Made by a program: the position numbers and the translations under genes
Part shown: piece after piece, positions 42,836 through 53,510 of the stretch
Position numbering within the stretch: the first letter of the stretch is position 1
Layout: the number at the start of each line of letters is the position of its first letter
From: Tuctoria greenei
Lineage: Eukaryota; Streptophyta; Magnoliopsida; Poales; Poaceae
Direction of reading: 5' to 3'
Assembly: GCA_036927565.1 (NCBI GenBank)
Contig: JAYESD010000003.1
Coordinates: 82,877,311 to 82,941,310, forward strand
Length of the DNA: 64,000 bases
Notes under the pieces: model-generated
What the model saw: the letters and a program-made list of their open reading frames with translations, nothing else
The model's database searches: none
What the model was told of the DNA's origin: nothing

Positions 42836-43370
42836 CGCGGCACAGCAAGGCAAGAGAGGAAAAGCGAAGCACAAGTTGAGAGTTTGAGCGCAAGAAAAGA
42901 TGAGAGGCGTAAAGAACTCCCGACGGTACGCGCTTTCCTTCTTAAGTAAGCCCTCGCAACGCTTGGATGGAAACCGCAAGGAAGTCGAAGATACCATTCA
43001 AAAATTCCACCCAGCCGATGACAAGAGGGCCCGGGACCACCCCGACGATCAAGCCGAGGTTCTTACCCAGGCGAACGGTTGTCATCATGAGGCGGGAAGA
43101 CCGAAGGCGGCGGCCTGACAAGGCGCGCGGAACCGGTATGGTTTTCGTATCAGGAACCGGCGCCCTTCCATTGCGTGAGATCCGCACGCCAAAGATCTCA
43201 TCTGCCGCACGCGGGATACGCCACGCGGCGTGGATTTAACTCCAAACCATCGCCAACGGCACATCCGAAGACCTTTGAAGAATCAGTTCAAAAGTCGCGA
43301 GGATGGACCCACCTCCGGCGGAATCACTTCACCCCAGGGGTCTTCCCCAGAGGTAGGTCCAGGGGGCCAC
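42836..43370. other. Leader of Tat-B antisense gene and polypurine tract
   Basis: There are no supported coding features. GGTCCAGGGGGCCAC (43356-43370) directly precedes the 3' LTR and is the plus-strand polypurine tract. The rest is likely the 5' leader and promoter of the minus-strand gene; it matches 16484-16913 and 17538-17645 of Tat-A. Confidence 0.65.
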
Positions 43371-44229
43371 TGTCGGTACCCTGGAACTGTACACCCCTTG
43401 AGGTTACGAAGATCTCAAAGGAAAGTCATCTACTTGATTTGAAGACCTTCGGAGGCCCACATGTCAGATATAACCGGACCCGCTTGTCCAACATGGTTAA
43501 TCCCAGGGTCGCCACGTGTACTATCAAACCGGAGCTACCACCCACAAGGGGGAAGCTCCGAGCTATGTACCGAAATGGCACCTCCGAACTTAACCCCAGA
43601 CCGAGAGAAGCTCCGGACCTGACACGTGTCAGGTAGCTCCGGAGCTACCTGTTTCCCACAGTATGCTACGGAGCTACCACGTGTCCAACCGTCGGATCTT
43701 CAGCCTCTAACATCTGGAAGACTCCACAACGGCTCCGGATCTTCAAAGGGGAATCAAGGACTTCAAGACCCGATTAACTGTCATTAATACCATATTAATG
43801 ACACACGATCAGGATGACCTTAATTACCAATAACGGTGCTGTCAAAGCCCATTACTCGGTCATTAAGGACAATTAAATGTGTTGAATGAGTATCAATACT
43901 AGTAACCGCCGGGGCCACATGTCGGGCCAGGCTAACTTGTAACGACCTGCCCTTGTACTATAAAAGGACAGGCCGACGACAGATACGACACGTTCAGTGA
44001 CGCTACACACGCGCTATAGACACTCGTCACAAGCTCATACGGCTAATACAACACCAACACACCCGTGGAGTAGGGTATTACGCTCAGGCGGCCCGAACCA
44101 CGTAAATCTCCGTGTCTCCTGTGCCATTTACAATTCACCTTCTTGAATCTCCGCGCGCCCACACCGAACATCAAACTCCTCTAACACTTTAGTAGTGTCA
44201 GGAGATCTGCCGTATCCTAACCACCGACA
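43371..44229 (+). repeat. Tat-B 3' LTR (859 bp)
   Basis: It is identical in length to the 5' LTR, with the same TGTCGG...CCGACA ends. The inverted repeat lies at 43779-43803 and the TATA at 43959-43966. Target copy CCCCT follows. Confidence 0.95.
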
Positions 44230-44234
44230 CCCCT

Positions 44235-45184
44235 GATGTTTGCTTTATGGCAAACAGGTCCAATTCAGTGTCGGGTCGGGTGTAGGAGCTCACGAAGTTG
44301 GCAGTGAATTGCTGGCATAGTTCCGCCCAACTATTAATGGAGTCGGGTGGAAGACTCATTAACCAGGACCTTGCAGTCCAAGTTAAAGCCACCGGGAAGT
44401 AATTGGCCATTACAGCCTCATCACCCTCTGCTGCCGGTATGGCAGTAGATTAGATTTGATGAAATTCAGCAGGGTTGACAGTCCCGTCGAATTTCTGTGG
44501 TAAGTGGGGCCGAAAGTTCTGTGGCCGCCTAACCATACGTAAGTGCATGGCCAGAGCAGAATAGCCTCCTCCTACTCCCTGAAGAGCAGGGTTGTCCTAA
44601 GCTTCTCGCTCCTTACGAGCACGCTCAATGTGGACACGGCCATCGTTTCGCCGGTAACGGCGATCCAGTTCCAACTGCAGATCATGAGTCGGGATCCTGG
44701 TAACTGTGTGGGTGCACTGTGCCTCGGGAGGCAATGAAGTCACTTGCTGGGAGGCAACACGTCTCCTTTGTTTAGAGGCTTGTGGACCATGTCGGCCATA
44801 GAAGGTCCGTCGTTGTGAAGGTGCTCGCCCCGAAGTGGGAGAACCTTGGTTGCTGATGCCGGCGGTCGCAGTTGCGACCAGATGATCAACATCAGCCCTC
44901 CACTGCTCCATAGCACCCTGGGGTGCACCTGAAGGCGGTGGGCGTTGTAGAAGAGCTTGCGCAGCAATGAGTGCGTGCTCGGGGTTGTTGTTTGTCGATG
45001 CATTGATTGACATAGATGCTCCATCTTGTTGACCAGCATTGTTTGCTGGAACAGATTGTGGCTGTGGTGCCACAGCACCTGCTGGAACAACGACACTTGC
45101 TGGTTGTTGGATGTTGGAGGGATTGCCTCCGGCAGGTGGTCTAGCGTGGTTGCCATTGGAAGATCCAGTAGCTGAATTCACCAT
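44235..45184 (-). pseudogene. gag: Tat-A gag 5' part, broken
   Basis: On the minus strand from ATG 45184 (MVNSATGSSNGNHARPPAGG) the Pro/Gln-rich N terminus reads to EREA, then TAG at 44599-44597. Tat-B has CAG (Gln) there, so this is a C to T change. The capsid follows in the same frame (NFRPHLPQKFDGTVNPAEF, a TAA where Tat-B has Tyr, MANYFPVALTWTARSWLMSL, WAELCQQFTANF, TRPDTELDLFAIKQTSG). Tat-B is inserted at the last Gly codon; the sequence continues at 31209. Confidence 0.85.
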
Positions 45185-45210
45185 CTTGTGATCCCGGGAT
45201 TGCGCCACTC

Positions 45211-45231
45211 TATCCCCTACCTGGTGCCAAA
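45211..45231 (-). other. Tat-A primer binding site
   Basis: On the minus strand, TTTGGCACCAGGTAGGGG follows the 5' LTR end. It resembles the Tat-B primer site TTGGCGCGCCAGGAAGGGG with substitutions. Confidence 0.7.
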
Positions 45232-46066
45232 TGTCAAAGTGTTTGATTTGACACTTCCCCCGGACCTGCTGAAAAGCGGCCCGTGGATGTTCTTTTGTGG
45301 TTGGGGCACGCAAAGATCAAGATGATGACCTTAGAGATTTATGTGGTTTGGGACTCCTGAGCGTGACACCCTACTCCACGGGGTTTGTGTAATTGTATTG
45401 AGCGAATACGTTCGCTAGGATCAGGTGGAATCAGATCCGATTGTCCCCCAAATTCATGCGGTGCTACCCTTTTATAGTTCTAAGGACTGACCGTTACAAA
45501 GCTGGCCTGGCCCGACATGTGGCCCTAGCATGCTTAATGACCTAATACACTGTATAAAGAGTATTAAGTACAATTATAGTGTGGTAACGTGCCTTCATGG
45601 CAGCGTTACCCCTATCAACGTTGCACTGATAGTGTGTCATTAATATGGTATTAATGACACATTATCAAACCTTGTAACTGCTGCTTTAACCGTCCTTGAA
45701 TGTTTGTAACGGACGTGATCCGCTCGTATTTCTGTTGGCGAGCAGGTCTGGAGGCTCCACATGTGGCAGATCCGGAGGTTTCCCTTGCTGGAGGGTAGGT
45801 CCGGGGTCGCTGTATACGTGTCGGTACCGGAGCTCCTGTCTAACAGGGGCTAGGTCAGGGGCTGTTGTACACGTGTAGTCGCCAAAGCTTCCCTTGGTTG
45901 GGAGTTTTGTTCCGTTCTTATTTTACACGTGTTAACCCAGGAGCCAGCCATGTGAGGGGAGCGGGTCCGGTGCAACATGACATATGGGACCTGCAAGGGC
46001 CATTGACTCTGACGGGTGGAACTTTCTTGCAGTATCGTGGGGTACCCGGTACGTAGGGTACTGATA
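45232..46066 (-). repeat. Tat-A 5' LTR
   Basis: This is the 835-bp partner of 15633-16483. It has a minus-strand TATA box (45476-45469), the perfect inverted repeat (45633-45661) and palindromic ACACGTGT sites. Its outer end, GTACTGATA, has diverged from GTATCGACA in the other LTR. Sire-A resumes after GAGAC (46067-46071). Confidence 0.9.
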
Positions 46067-46071
46067 GAGAC

Positions 46072-47736
46072 AGTAGTCAAGGAAGGGTGCTCAGTACCTA
46101 TAAAATTGCAATATCATCTCAACACACGCTTTTTCATGTTTTCATGTCGACTCCTTAGATTATAACCTTCTGTCCATATCTCAATTATGTGACAAGGGTT
46201 ATAATTCTTTGTTCACTAATGAGGGTGTGACCGTCTATAGAAGGAGTGATGACTTGGTTGCATTCAAGGGTGTGTTAAAGGGAAAGCTTTATCTTGTTGA
46301 CTTCAACAAAGATAAAGCCGAACTTGACACATCCTTGATTGCAAAGACCAACATGGGTTGGCTGTGGCATAGACGGCTAGCACATGTTGGTATTAGGAAT
46401 CTTCAAAAACTCCTTAAGGGCAATCACATCCGAGGTTTAAAGGATGTTGTTTTTGAGAAAGACATACCTTGTAGCGCGTGCCAAGCCGGAAAGCAAGTAG
46501 GAGCACCTTATCCCGCGAAGAACGTCATGACAACGACAAGACCGCTCAAGCTACTTCACATGGATTTGTTTGGTCCAATTGCTTACCTAAGCATCGGCGA
46601 TAACAAATACGGCTTATTAATTGTTGATGATTTTTCGCGCTTGACGTGGGTTTTCTTTCTGCATGATAAGACGAAAACTCAAGGAACCCTCAAGAAGTTT
46701 CTCAAGCGTGCCCAAAATGAGTTTTCATTGAAGATTAAGAACATACAAAGTGACAATGGCATGGAGTTCAAGAACACCCAAGTTGAGGAGTACCTAGAAG
46801 AAGAAGGCATAAAACATGAATTTTTAGCACCGTACTCCCCTCAACAAAACGGAGTAGCCGAAATGAAGAACGAACCCTCACAGAGATGGCGTGGACAATG
46901 CTTGATGAGTACAAGACTTTAGATCGATTTTGGGCTGAAGCAGTCAACACCGCTTGTCACGCCATAAATTGACTCTATCATCATCGCCTACTCAAGAAAA
47001 CATCATATGAACTACTCATCAGTAACAAGACTAATATTTCCTATCTTTGAGTTTTCGGTTCTAAATGTTATATCTTGAGCAAGAAGCCTAGGACTTCAAA
47101 GTTCGCTTCAAAGTACGATGAAGGTTTCTTGCTTGGCTATGATTCGAACTCTTATGCCTATCGTGTCTTCAACAAGGTCTCCGGACTTGTTGAAGTAGCA
47201 TGTGGCGTAGTGTTCGATGAAACTAACGGCTCTCAAGAAGAGCAAGTTGATCAATGTGTGCTAGATAGAGAAGAAGCTCCATGTCAAGCATTGAGAAGAA
47301 TGGCGTTGGGCAATGTTCGACTACAAGCGCCATCTCCAAATGCGAATGATGAAGATGAACCACAAGTGGAGACAAATGATCAAGGGGGAGCTTCTACACA
47401 AGATCAACCTCAGCAAGACGAAGATGATCAACACACCAATGAAGGCAACCATCCAGAGGGAGAAGAAGACGATCATGAAGATACAAGGCCGCAAGTGCCA
47501 CACCCAAGAGTACACAAATGTGTCCAAAGATATCTCCCAATCCACAACATAATCGAGGATATCCAAAAGGGAGTAACTACTTGATCTCAAATTGCTAATT
47601 TTTGTGAACATTACTCTTTTGTATCCTTTTTGGAACCGCGCAGGATTGAGGATGCATTGAAAGATCCGGATTGAGAGGTGGCAATGAAAGAAGAACTAGA
47701 AAACTTCAAACGGAACGAGGAGTGGGAACTCGTCGA
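46072..47736 (+). pseudogene. pol: Sire-A integrase and start of RT, broken
   Basis: Sequence after the Tat-A insertion restores the protease/pre-integrase reading (SSQGRVLST, LDYNLLSISQLCDKGYNSLF). The integrase zinc region is WHRRLAHVGIRNLQKLL...CSACQAGKQ. The core has LHMDLFGPIA, IQSDNGMEF and PQQNGVAEM, so D, D and E are visible. A frame change near 46865 and later stops break it. The C-terminal and linker segment (47075-47584) reads KYDEGFLLGYDSNSYAYRVF and an acidic stretch. RT begins KEELENFKRNEEWELVD and is cut by Sire-E at 47737. Confidence 0.83.
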
Positions 47737-48632
47737 TGTGAGACTTCTGTGTGCTGAATACATTGGCTTGTACTGAATACATTGGCTTTGATAATAAAAG
47801 TTTTGAATGCTGCCATAACATCTTTTTAGCAAGGTCCGACTCTAGCTCCGAGCTTCTGCAAGGTCCGACGTAAGGTCCGACTTGCTTTGTCTAGGTCCGA
47901 CATGTTTTTGGGTAGCTCCGGTGAGCTTTGTATTTAGCTCAGGCATGTCTTTGATAGCTCCGGCATTTCTTTGTTAAGCTCCGGTATGTTTTGATAGGTC
48001 CGACTTTTGTTGGTCAGCTCCGACATGTTTTTCTGGCTCCAGCTTTTGGGATGACTAGTTCTGACTAGTTTTGATTAGCTCGGGTGCTAGGTCCGACTAT
48101 CTTTGGTATGTTCCGGCGCTAGGTTGTACTAGCTTTGGTAAGCTCTGGCGCTAGGTTGTACTAGCTTTGGTAAGCTCCGGCTTAATCTCCGGTTAGCCTT
48201 TTCTAGGTTCGTAGCTTGATCGTAATGTTCCAAATTTTCATGTAAAATGTTTCGAACTTGATTTATACTTATGGAAAGGTTTCTTAGTATTCTTTTACTA
48301 AGTTTTTGGTGCGTTTTGGTTGATATGGCTGATATCATATTGATATGCTTTGCAACATGCTTAGTATCTTTGTTCGATCATTCGATCATAACTTGAGTTT
48401 CTCTCAACGGATTTTAGTGATTCTTCTTGTGTTGTCTTTGTGACTTGCTTCTCTCTGATATATATCACTTTTGTCACGGTGAAACACGTTTAGATTAGTT
48501 TCACACACGATTTCTTTATCAAATCATTTTTCTGCCAAAGGGGTTGGGATTTAATTGTTTCCGCTGCGTAAGTTTTTTTAAATCTACCATTCACCCCCCC
48601 TGTTAGCTTTTCACGTGCTCTTCGATCCTACA
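47737..48632 (+). repeat. Sire-E 5' LTR (896 bp)
   Basis: It starts TGTGAGACTTCTGTG and ends TTCGATCCTACA before ATTGGTATCATAGCC. U3 carries an array of AGGTCCGAC and AGCTCCGG(C/T) motifs from about 47835 to 48185. I do not see a clear TATA box; GATATATATC near 48458 is a weak candidate. Confidence 0.9.
47835..48185. repeat. GGTCCGAC / AGCTCCGG motif array in Sire-E U3
   Basis: About 18 short motifs alternate, spaced 15-30 bases: AGGTCCGAC (47842, 47866, 47875, 47892), TAGCTCCGGT, TAGCTCCGGC, AAGCTCCGGT, AGGTCCGACT and GCTCCGACATG, with later degenerate CTCTGGCGCTAGGTTGTACTAG units in tandem near 48110-48175. The 3' LTR repeats the pattern at 62820-63180. Confidence 0.75.
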
Positions 48633-48634
48633 AT

Positions 48635-48648
48635 TGGTATCATAGCCA
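48635..48648 (+). other. Sire-E primer binding site
   Basis: TGGTATCATAGCCA begins two bases after the LTR. It is an iMet-like primer site with T in place of G at the ninth base. Confidence 0.75.
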
Positions 48649-48694
48649 TGGTGCTCTAATCTTTGTGATTTGCACGTGTTTTTGACTAATCATC

Positions 48695-49948
48695 ATGGAG
48701 AAATACTCTACCAAACCTTGTATGTTTGCTGGTATTGATTTTCAGGTTTGGAAGGCACGCATGGAGGCTTTCATCCAGGCCCAAGGCTTCGCCATATGGG
48801 AAAAGGTATACAAGACTTATGATGTGCCGTCAAATGATCAAGTTACGGCTACGAATCTACGGGACGTCGACAACAACAACAAAGCCCGGAACTTGATCAT
48901 CCAAGGACTCACTCAAAGCGACTTCGACCGTGTTGCACACCTTCGATCAGCATATGATGTGTGGAGAGCGCTTTGTGACTATCACGAAGGATTCGACCAT
49001 GTTGCACACCTTCGATCAGCATATGATGTGTGGAGAGCGCTTTGTGACTATCACAAAGGATCCAACACGATCAAGGAGGTGAGACAAGATATGTTCAAAA
49101 AGGAATATATGCGTTTCGATATGCAACCAGGTGAGTCTATCGATGACCTTTTCGCTCGCTTCAATAAAATTCTCAGCAATTTGCATAGTGTCATTGTTAA
49201 CTTTTCTAATGCTAAAAATGCTAGGCAACTTTTTAGTGGATTAGAAATGTCAGTTTGGGAGATGAAAGTTACATCTATTTGTGAATCATCTGTCATGAGT
49301 TCTCTTACATTAGATGTGCTTTACTCTAAACTCAAAACTCATGAAATTGACATCTTATGACGTAAGAACCCAAATAAGTCTATTGCATTTATCTCACAAC
49401 ATGATATGCCTAGCTCTGGCCAATCATCATCTTGCAATACTCTTGTTCTATTGTCCTCACTAACCCTGGAGCAAATCGAGGAATTTCCAAAAGAGGAGTT
49501 AGCAGTAGTCTCTATTAGGTCCCCAAAAGCATTGCAAAATGTGAGAACTAGAAGGAGAGGAAGCTCCGAACCTCAACGCTGTTTTGAATGTGGTAAGACG
49601 GGACACTTTCGTACAGAATGCCCTAACCTTTCAGGTCCTACTACCAGTGAAGAAAAACAGAACAAGGTCAATACCACCTCTTGAAACCCCAACAAGAAAA
49701 AGAAGGGTACCAGAGGACGCAAGATGATTAACAGCTTCATCACTGCACTTCAAGAGCTCGGTTCAAGCCATGTAGACATTGAAAGTGATGAAGATTATGA
49801 TGATCTAGCCAACTTATGCTTCATGGCGGGCAAAACAAGATCAAGATCAAGTCAGGAGGATGCAGAACACAACAGTGACAACGATGAGGTATGTTCTACC
49901 TGTAATGAAATGTGTGATGCAATTTCTCGTGCAACTATTTTTGGTTAA
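48695..49948 (+). pseudogene. gag: Sire-E gag (capsid and first zinc knuckle), with internal tandem duplication
   Basis: The ATG at 48695 (MEKYSTKPCMFAGIDFQVW) is 60 bases after the primer site. The copia capsid frame runs 221 codons and contains an exact-length 69-base tandem duplication (48923-48991 and 48992-49060), repeating AHLRSAYDVWRALCDYH. TGA at 49358 ends it. The same frame continues to a canonical knuckle CFECGKTGHFRTEC (near 49583-49624) and a TGA at 49682. It then reads MINSFITALQELGSSHVDIE and an acidic stretch with CSTC to TAA 49946. Gag would build particles; two stops and the duplication suggest it is inactive. Confidence 0.83.
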
Positions 49949-50938
49949 GAAAAAGAAAAAAAAGCTTAGGGATAATGCTGCTAAAATTGAATCACTAGAA
50001 TCTGAAATCAACCGTTTGAAAACCTTGATTCCTAGTGATGATTCTTGTCCCTCATGTGATTTAATCTATGAACAACTTTCCACACTAAGAAGTGCACACT
50101 CCTCCACTCTAGATAGACTTGAACTTGAAATTGAGAAGAACAAAAAGCTTGCTGCACTTGACATTGGAAACTTAAAATATGCTTCTTGTTCTACAATTGA
50201 TTTGCATTGTTCTAGTTGTGATGATCTTGAAAGGATATTAAAAGATGCTATGAATGAAATTTCTATATTGAATAATGTTTTACGTTCTCATGAAGTTAAA
50301 TACTGTTCCAATTGCAAATTAAAAGGAAAAACTTTATGTGAAAATTGCCTTGATCTGTCCAATAAACTTGATAACATGCATAGGACATTAGATCGGTTTT
50401 GTAATGGGAATAAGAACCTAAATTTGCTGCTGAATTCTTCCAAGTCTTGCAATGATAAAACTGGTTTAGGTTTTGATTCTCATGCTCATGATAAGGCACA
50501 TCCACCTAAAATTGTAAGGTCATTAGGAAGTGGTTTGATTCAAATAGTTCCTAAACAAAAAGAAGTTGTTTTCAAATCTGCAGGAGTGTTGTCTCATTCA
50601 GTTTCAAATAAAAATATTGCTTGCTCATCTAGACATGAACACAAAGTTAAATTTCATTGTACCTAATGTCGTAGAGATGGTCATGTCATAGATTTTTGTT
50701 ATAGACTAGCTAAACAATAGAAAAGGGAAAGAATTATTGCTAGATCTCATAACTTTCATGCAAAATTTGTTGCACATATTAAACCGAACGACAGGAACAT
50801 GCAACCTGCTGTTATGAGTCAAAAACATTCAAAGTTTACTTCCAGACCTTCTGTTTTTGCCTTTGGAGCTACTTATTTTTGTGCTACACAAGTAACATCT
50901 TATAGGTCAGTAGTTAAGAATAAAAACCTTAAACTTTG
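49949..50938 (+). pseudogene. gag: Sire-E gag spacer with CXXC pairs and second zinc knuckle
   Basis: After a frame change at an A-rich run (about 49950-49965), an open stretch to 50666 reads a coiled-coil-like segment (DNAAKIESLESEINRLKTL). It is punctuated by CXXC pairs: CPSC, CSSC, CSNC and CENC. It ends HKVKFHC and a TAA. Reading through that stop gives C-R-R-D-G-H-V-I-D-F-C, so a second CX2CX4HX4C knuckle is present with its fourth position turned into a stop (near 50660-50695). The rest to 50938 is Lys/Ser-rich linker. Two knuckles separated by a coiled spacer are typical of SIRE-type gag. Confidence 0.7.
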
Positions 50939-51073
50939 ACTCATAAACCTGTTGTTTTATCTCAGCTTTCTCGTGTTTTTCATGCTGCACGTCGTGTGAC
51001 TCAGTACTGGATAACTAAATGCCTTTTGACTAACCCCAGTATTGAGTCATCGACGTATTGTGCTTCTATGTAG

Positions 51074-52024
51074 GTTACATGCTTGAGGAAGGAGAACATT
51101 TGGATTGTGGATTCAGGTTGCTCACGCCACATGACCAGTAACAAAGAATGGTTCTCCTCCCTCTCTTTTGTGTCACGTGTAGAGAATGTTACTTTTGCTG
51201 ATAATTCTTCAACTCCTATAATTGCTAAGGGTTCGGTGAGAGTAAATGATCACTACAATTTGAAGGATGTGGCACTTGTCAACAATTTGAAATACAACTT
51301 GCTTTCTGTTTCATAATTTCTAGATGAAAATTTGGAAATTATTTTCAATAAAAACTGCTGCAAAGTTGTAGGTTCAAATAGTGAGCTTATTTTTAACATG
51401 TCTTGTTTTGGAAGAGTTTTTAAAGCTGATTTTGATATGTCTTCCTCTAAGCATAGGTGTCTAGCTGCTAATGATTAAAAGGACTTATATTTTTGGCATT
51501 GTAGACTTGGTCACGTAGGCTTTGATCACCTAACGCGTGTTAGTGCTCTTGATCGCATACGTGGGCTGCCTAAGCTTAAAGGAGACAAAGAAGTTGTGTG
51601 CTCTTCTTGTAGACAGTCTAAGATGGTTGCAGGTTCACATACTCCTCTCACAATGATCATGACAACTGAACCGGGTCAACTTTTGCACCTTGACACCGTA
51701 GGACCTTCACGTGTTCAATCCTTCGGAGGTAAATGATATGTTCTTGTGATTGTCGATGATTGTTCTAGATACTCTTGGGTTTACTTTATGGCATCTAAGA
51801 ATGAGGATTTTAGTCACTTTAGAACTTTATTTATTAGATTATCAATTGATCACCTAGGATCTCTAAAAGTAATTAGAATTGATAACAAAACTGAATTTAA
51901 AAATCAATCTTTTGATCACTTTTGTGCTGAAAATGGAATAGATCATCAAATTTTCTTCACCATATGTACCTCAACAAAACGGTGTCGTAAAAAGAAAGAA
52001 CAGAACCTTAGTTTAGATGGCTAG
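51074..52024 (+). pseudogene. pol: Sire-E protease and integrase, broken
   Basis: The protease active site is IWIVDSGCSRHMT (51107 onward), followed by VTFADNSSTPIIAKGSVRV and NLKYNLLSVS. Stops at 51314, 51476 and 51735 interrupt. The integrase zinc region shows YFWHCRLGHVGFDHL and CSSCRQSKM. The core has LHLDTVGPS (first Asp), then IRIDNKTEF (Asp kept, Gly changed to Lys), and a frame change near 51958 before the Glu motif. The end of core and C-terminal part continue at 52025. Confidence 0.82.
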
Positions 52025-52649
52025 GACTATGCTTGATGAATATCAATCTCCTAGGAAATTTTGCGCTGATGCTATTGCAACCGCTTGTTATATCTCAAAT
52101 CGTGTTTTCTTGCGCGCTAAGCTAGGTAAAACACCATATGAGCTCCGCTTTAGACATAGGCCTAGTGTTATGCACTTTCGGGTTTTTGGTTGAAAATGCT
52201 TTGTTAAGAAACATGGTAATCTTGATAAATTTGAACCTAGATCCATTGATGGCATGTTTCTTGGTTATCCATCTCATACTAGAGGCTACCGTGTGCTTTT
52301 ACTTGACACTAACAAAATTGTGGAGACTTGTGAAGTGTCTTTTGATGAAGCTAGCCCAGATACTAGCTCAAACATTGCAGGACCAGATCCATATCCTCAG
52401 GGGGAGGGTATTTTTGAAGAAGAAGAAGAGCTGCTGATACTGCCTGATAGTTCCGAAGCTGACACGTGTCCAGCTCCGAACATTGAACAAGCTCCGACTG
52501 TCGTCTATGCTGGTCCTGATCGTCCACAAGCCACAAGCTCATCAATCTGCGATGAACTTAATGAAGAAGAAGCTTGTGAGACATATGTTCCCCTACGGTT
52601 TTACAAAGATCATCCCCCGCAACAGATTATTGGAAGCTTGCATGAATGA
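52025..52649 (+). pseudogene. pol: Sire-E integrase C-terminal region and linker
   Basis: Reading in mixed frames gives ARTMLDEYQSPRKFCADAIA, TACYISNRVF, LGKTPYELRFRHRPSV and HFRVFG, followed by a stop where CFVKK resumes. The open frame 52254-52649 reads MFLGYPSHTRGYRVLLLDTN and ETCEVSFDEA. Then comes an acidic, Ser/Pro-rich linker to RT. This is the standard copia linker between integrase and RT. Confidence 0.78.
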
Positions 52650-53505
52650 GTTACACGGTCCAGGTTTTGTGATCCAAACTCTCATGCTCATTCTGCTTTT
52701 GTTGCTTCTTTTGAACCCGAAGATATATCACACGCACTCACTAATGAATCTTGTATTATTGCCATGCAAGAAGTGCTGGAAAATTTTGAAAGAAATAATA
52801 TTTGGAAACTTGTACCTCCTCCTCAAGGTCACACTTTTATTGGAACTAAATGGGTGTTTAAAAATAAACAAAGTGAGGATGGGGTTGTGGTTAGGAATAA
52901 GGCTAGGTTGGTTGATCAAGGTTTCACTCAAGTTGAAGGTCTAGAATTTGATGAAACTTTTGCTCCTGTTGCTAGATTAAAAGCCATAAGAATTTTGTTA
53001 GCTTTTTTTGCATCTAAAGGTTTTAAGCTATATCAAATGGATGTTAAAAGTGCTTTTCTTAATGGCTACATAGATGAGGAGGTTTATGTCAAACAACCAC
53101 CGGGTTTTGAAAATTCAGATTTTCCTAATCATGTGTACCAACTGTCCAAAGCCGTGTACGGACTCAAACAAGCCCCTAGAGCATGTTATGATAGGTTAAA
53201 AACATTCTTACTTGAAAAGGGGTTTACCATGGGCATGGTTGATAAAACTCTTTTTGTGCCTAAGCATGGCAATGACTCATTATTCGTTCAAGTGTATGTG
53301 GATGATACTATCTTTGGTTGTGCTTCTCATGATCTTTTGTCCATGTTTTCAGCTATGATGAGTTCAGAATTTGAGATGAGTATGATGTGAGAACTCACGT
53401 ACTTTTTGGGACTGCAAATCAAGCAAAACAAGGAGGGTACCTTTGTGCATCAAACGAAATATACAAAAGACCTCCTTAGGCGCTTCAACATGGACAAAAG
53501 CAAGC
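52650..53505 (+). pseudogene. pol: Sire-E reverse transcriptase, cut by CRM-D
   Basis: The open frame 52764-53390 reads EVLENFERNNIWKLVPPP, GTKWVFKNKQSEDG, VRNKARLVDQGFTQVEG and DETFAPVARLKAIRILLAF. MDVKSAFLNGYIDEEVYVKQ, YGLKQAPRACYDRL and the catalytic YVDD (VQVYVDDTIFG, near 53300) follow. TGA at 53388 replaces a codon before ELTYFLGLQIKQ. The sequence then reaches NMDKSKPL, where CRM-D is inserted. It continues at 61025 with TPMGTT. Confidence 0.87.
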
Positions 53506-53510
53506 CTCTT

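Larger units (their letters stand above)
31210..44234 (+). mobile_element. Tat-B: Ty3/gypsy element of the Tat group, plus strand, in Tat-A gag
   Basis: The element spans 31215-44229 (13,015 bp), with 859-bp LTRs at both ends. The target copy is CCCCT (44230-44234) and CCCCC (31210-31214), one base different. Excising the element plus one copy restores the Tat-A gag codons (KQTSG joined to ESQRSF). The interior has primer site, gag, protease, RT, RNase H, archaeal-type RNase H, integrase, then a minus-strand spliced gene before the 3' LTR. LTRs differ by about 3.5 percent in the first 225 bases. It lies in the opposite orientation to its relative Tat-A. Confidence 0.94.
15628..46071 (-). mobile_element. 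Tat-A: Ty3/gypsy element of the Tat group, minus strand, in Sire-A
   Basis: The element occupies 15633-46066 with target copies GCGAC (15628-15632) and GAGAC (46067-46071), one mismatch. Its 5' LTR is on the right (45232-46066) and its 3' LTR on the left (15633-16483). Once Tat-B, CRM-C and a MITE-like element are removed, the interior is about 11.2 kb before subtracting the 621-bp MITE (about 10.6 kb after), close to Tat-B (11.3 kb). The order is gag, protease, RT, RNase H, archaeal-type RNase H, integrase, then an antisense gene before the 3' LTR. LTRs differ by roughly 12 percent over the first 155 bases, so this is one of the oldest insertions here. The coding regions contain many stops. 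Confidence 0.9.
1..47736 (+). mobile_element. Sire-A: Ty1/copia element (SIRE/Maximus-like), three visible pieces, 3' end outside window
   Basis: This is the outermost element. Pieces at 1-3381, 14949-15632 and 46067-47736 read as one copia element once the Tekay and Tat-A insertions are removed. The order is LTR, iMet-type primer site, gag with zinc knuckle, coiled spacer, protease (WVLDSGCTNHMT), pre-integrase and integrase, then the first codons of RT. Protease and integrase preceding RT is the copia order. The long gag and the palindrome-rich U3 point to the SIRE/Maximus clade. The coding region carries several stops and frameshifts and is split by three insertions, so the copy is dead. 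The left LTR edge cannot be fixed because the partner LTR is not in the window. Confidence 0.85.
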
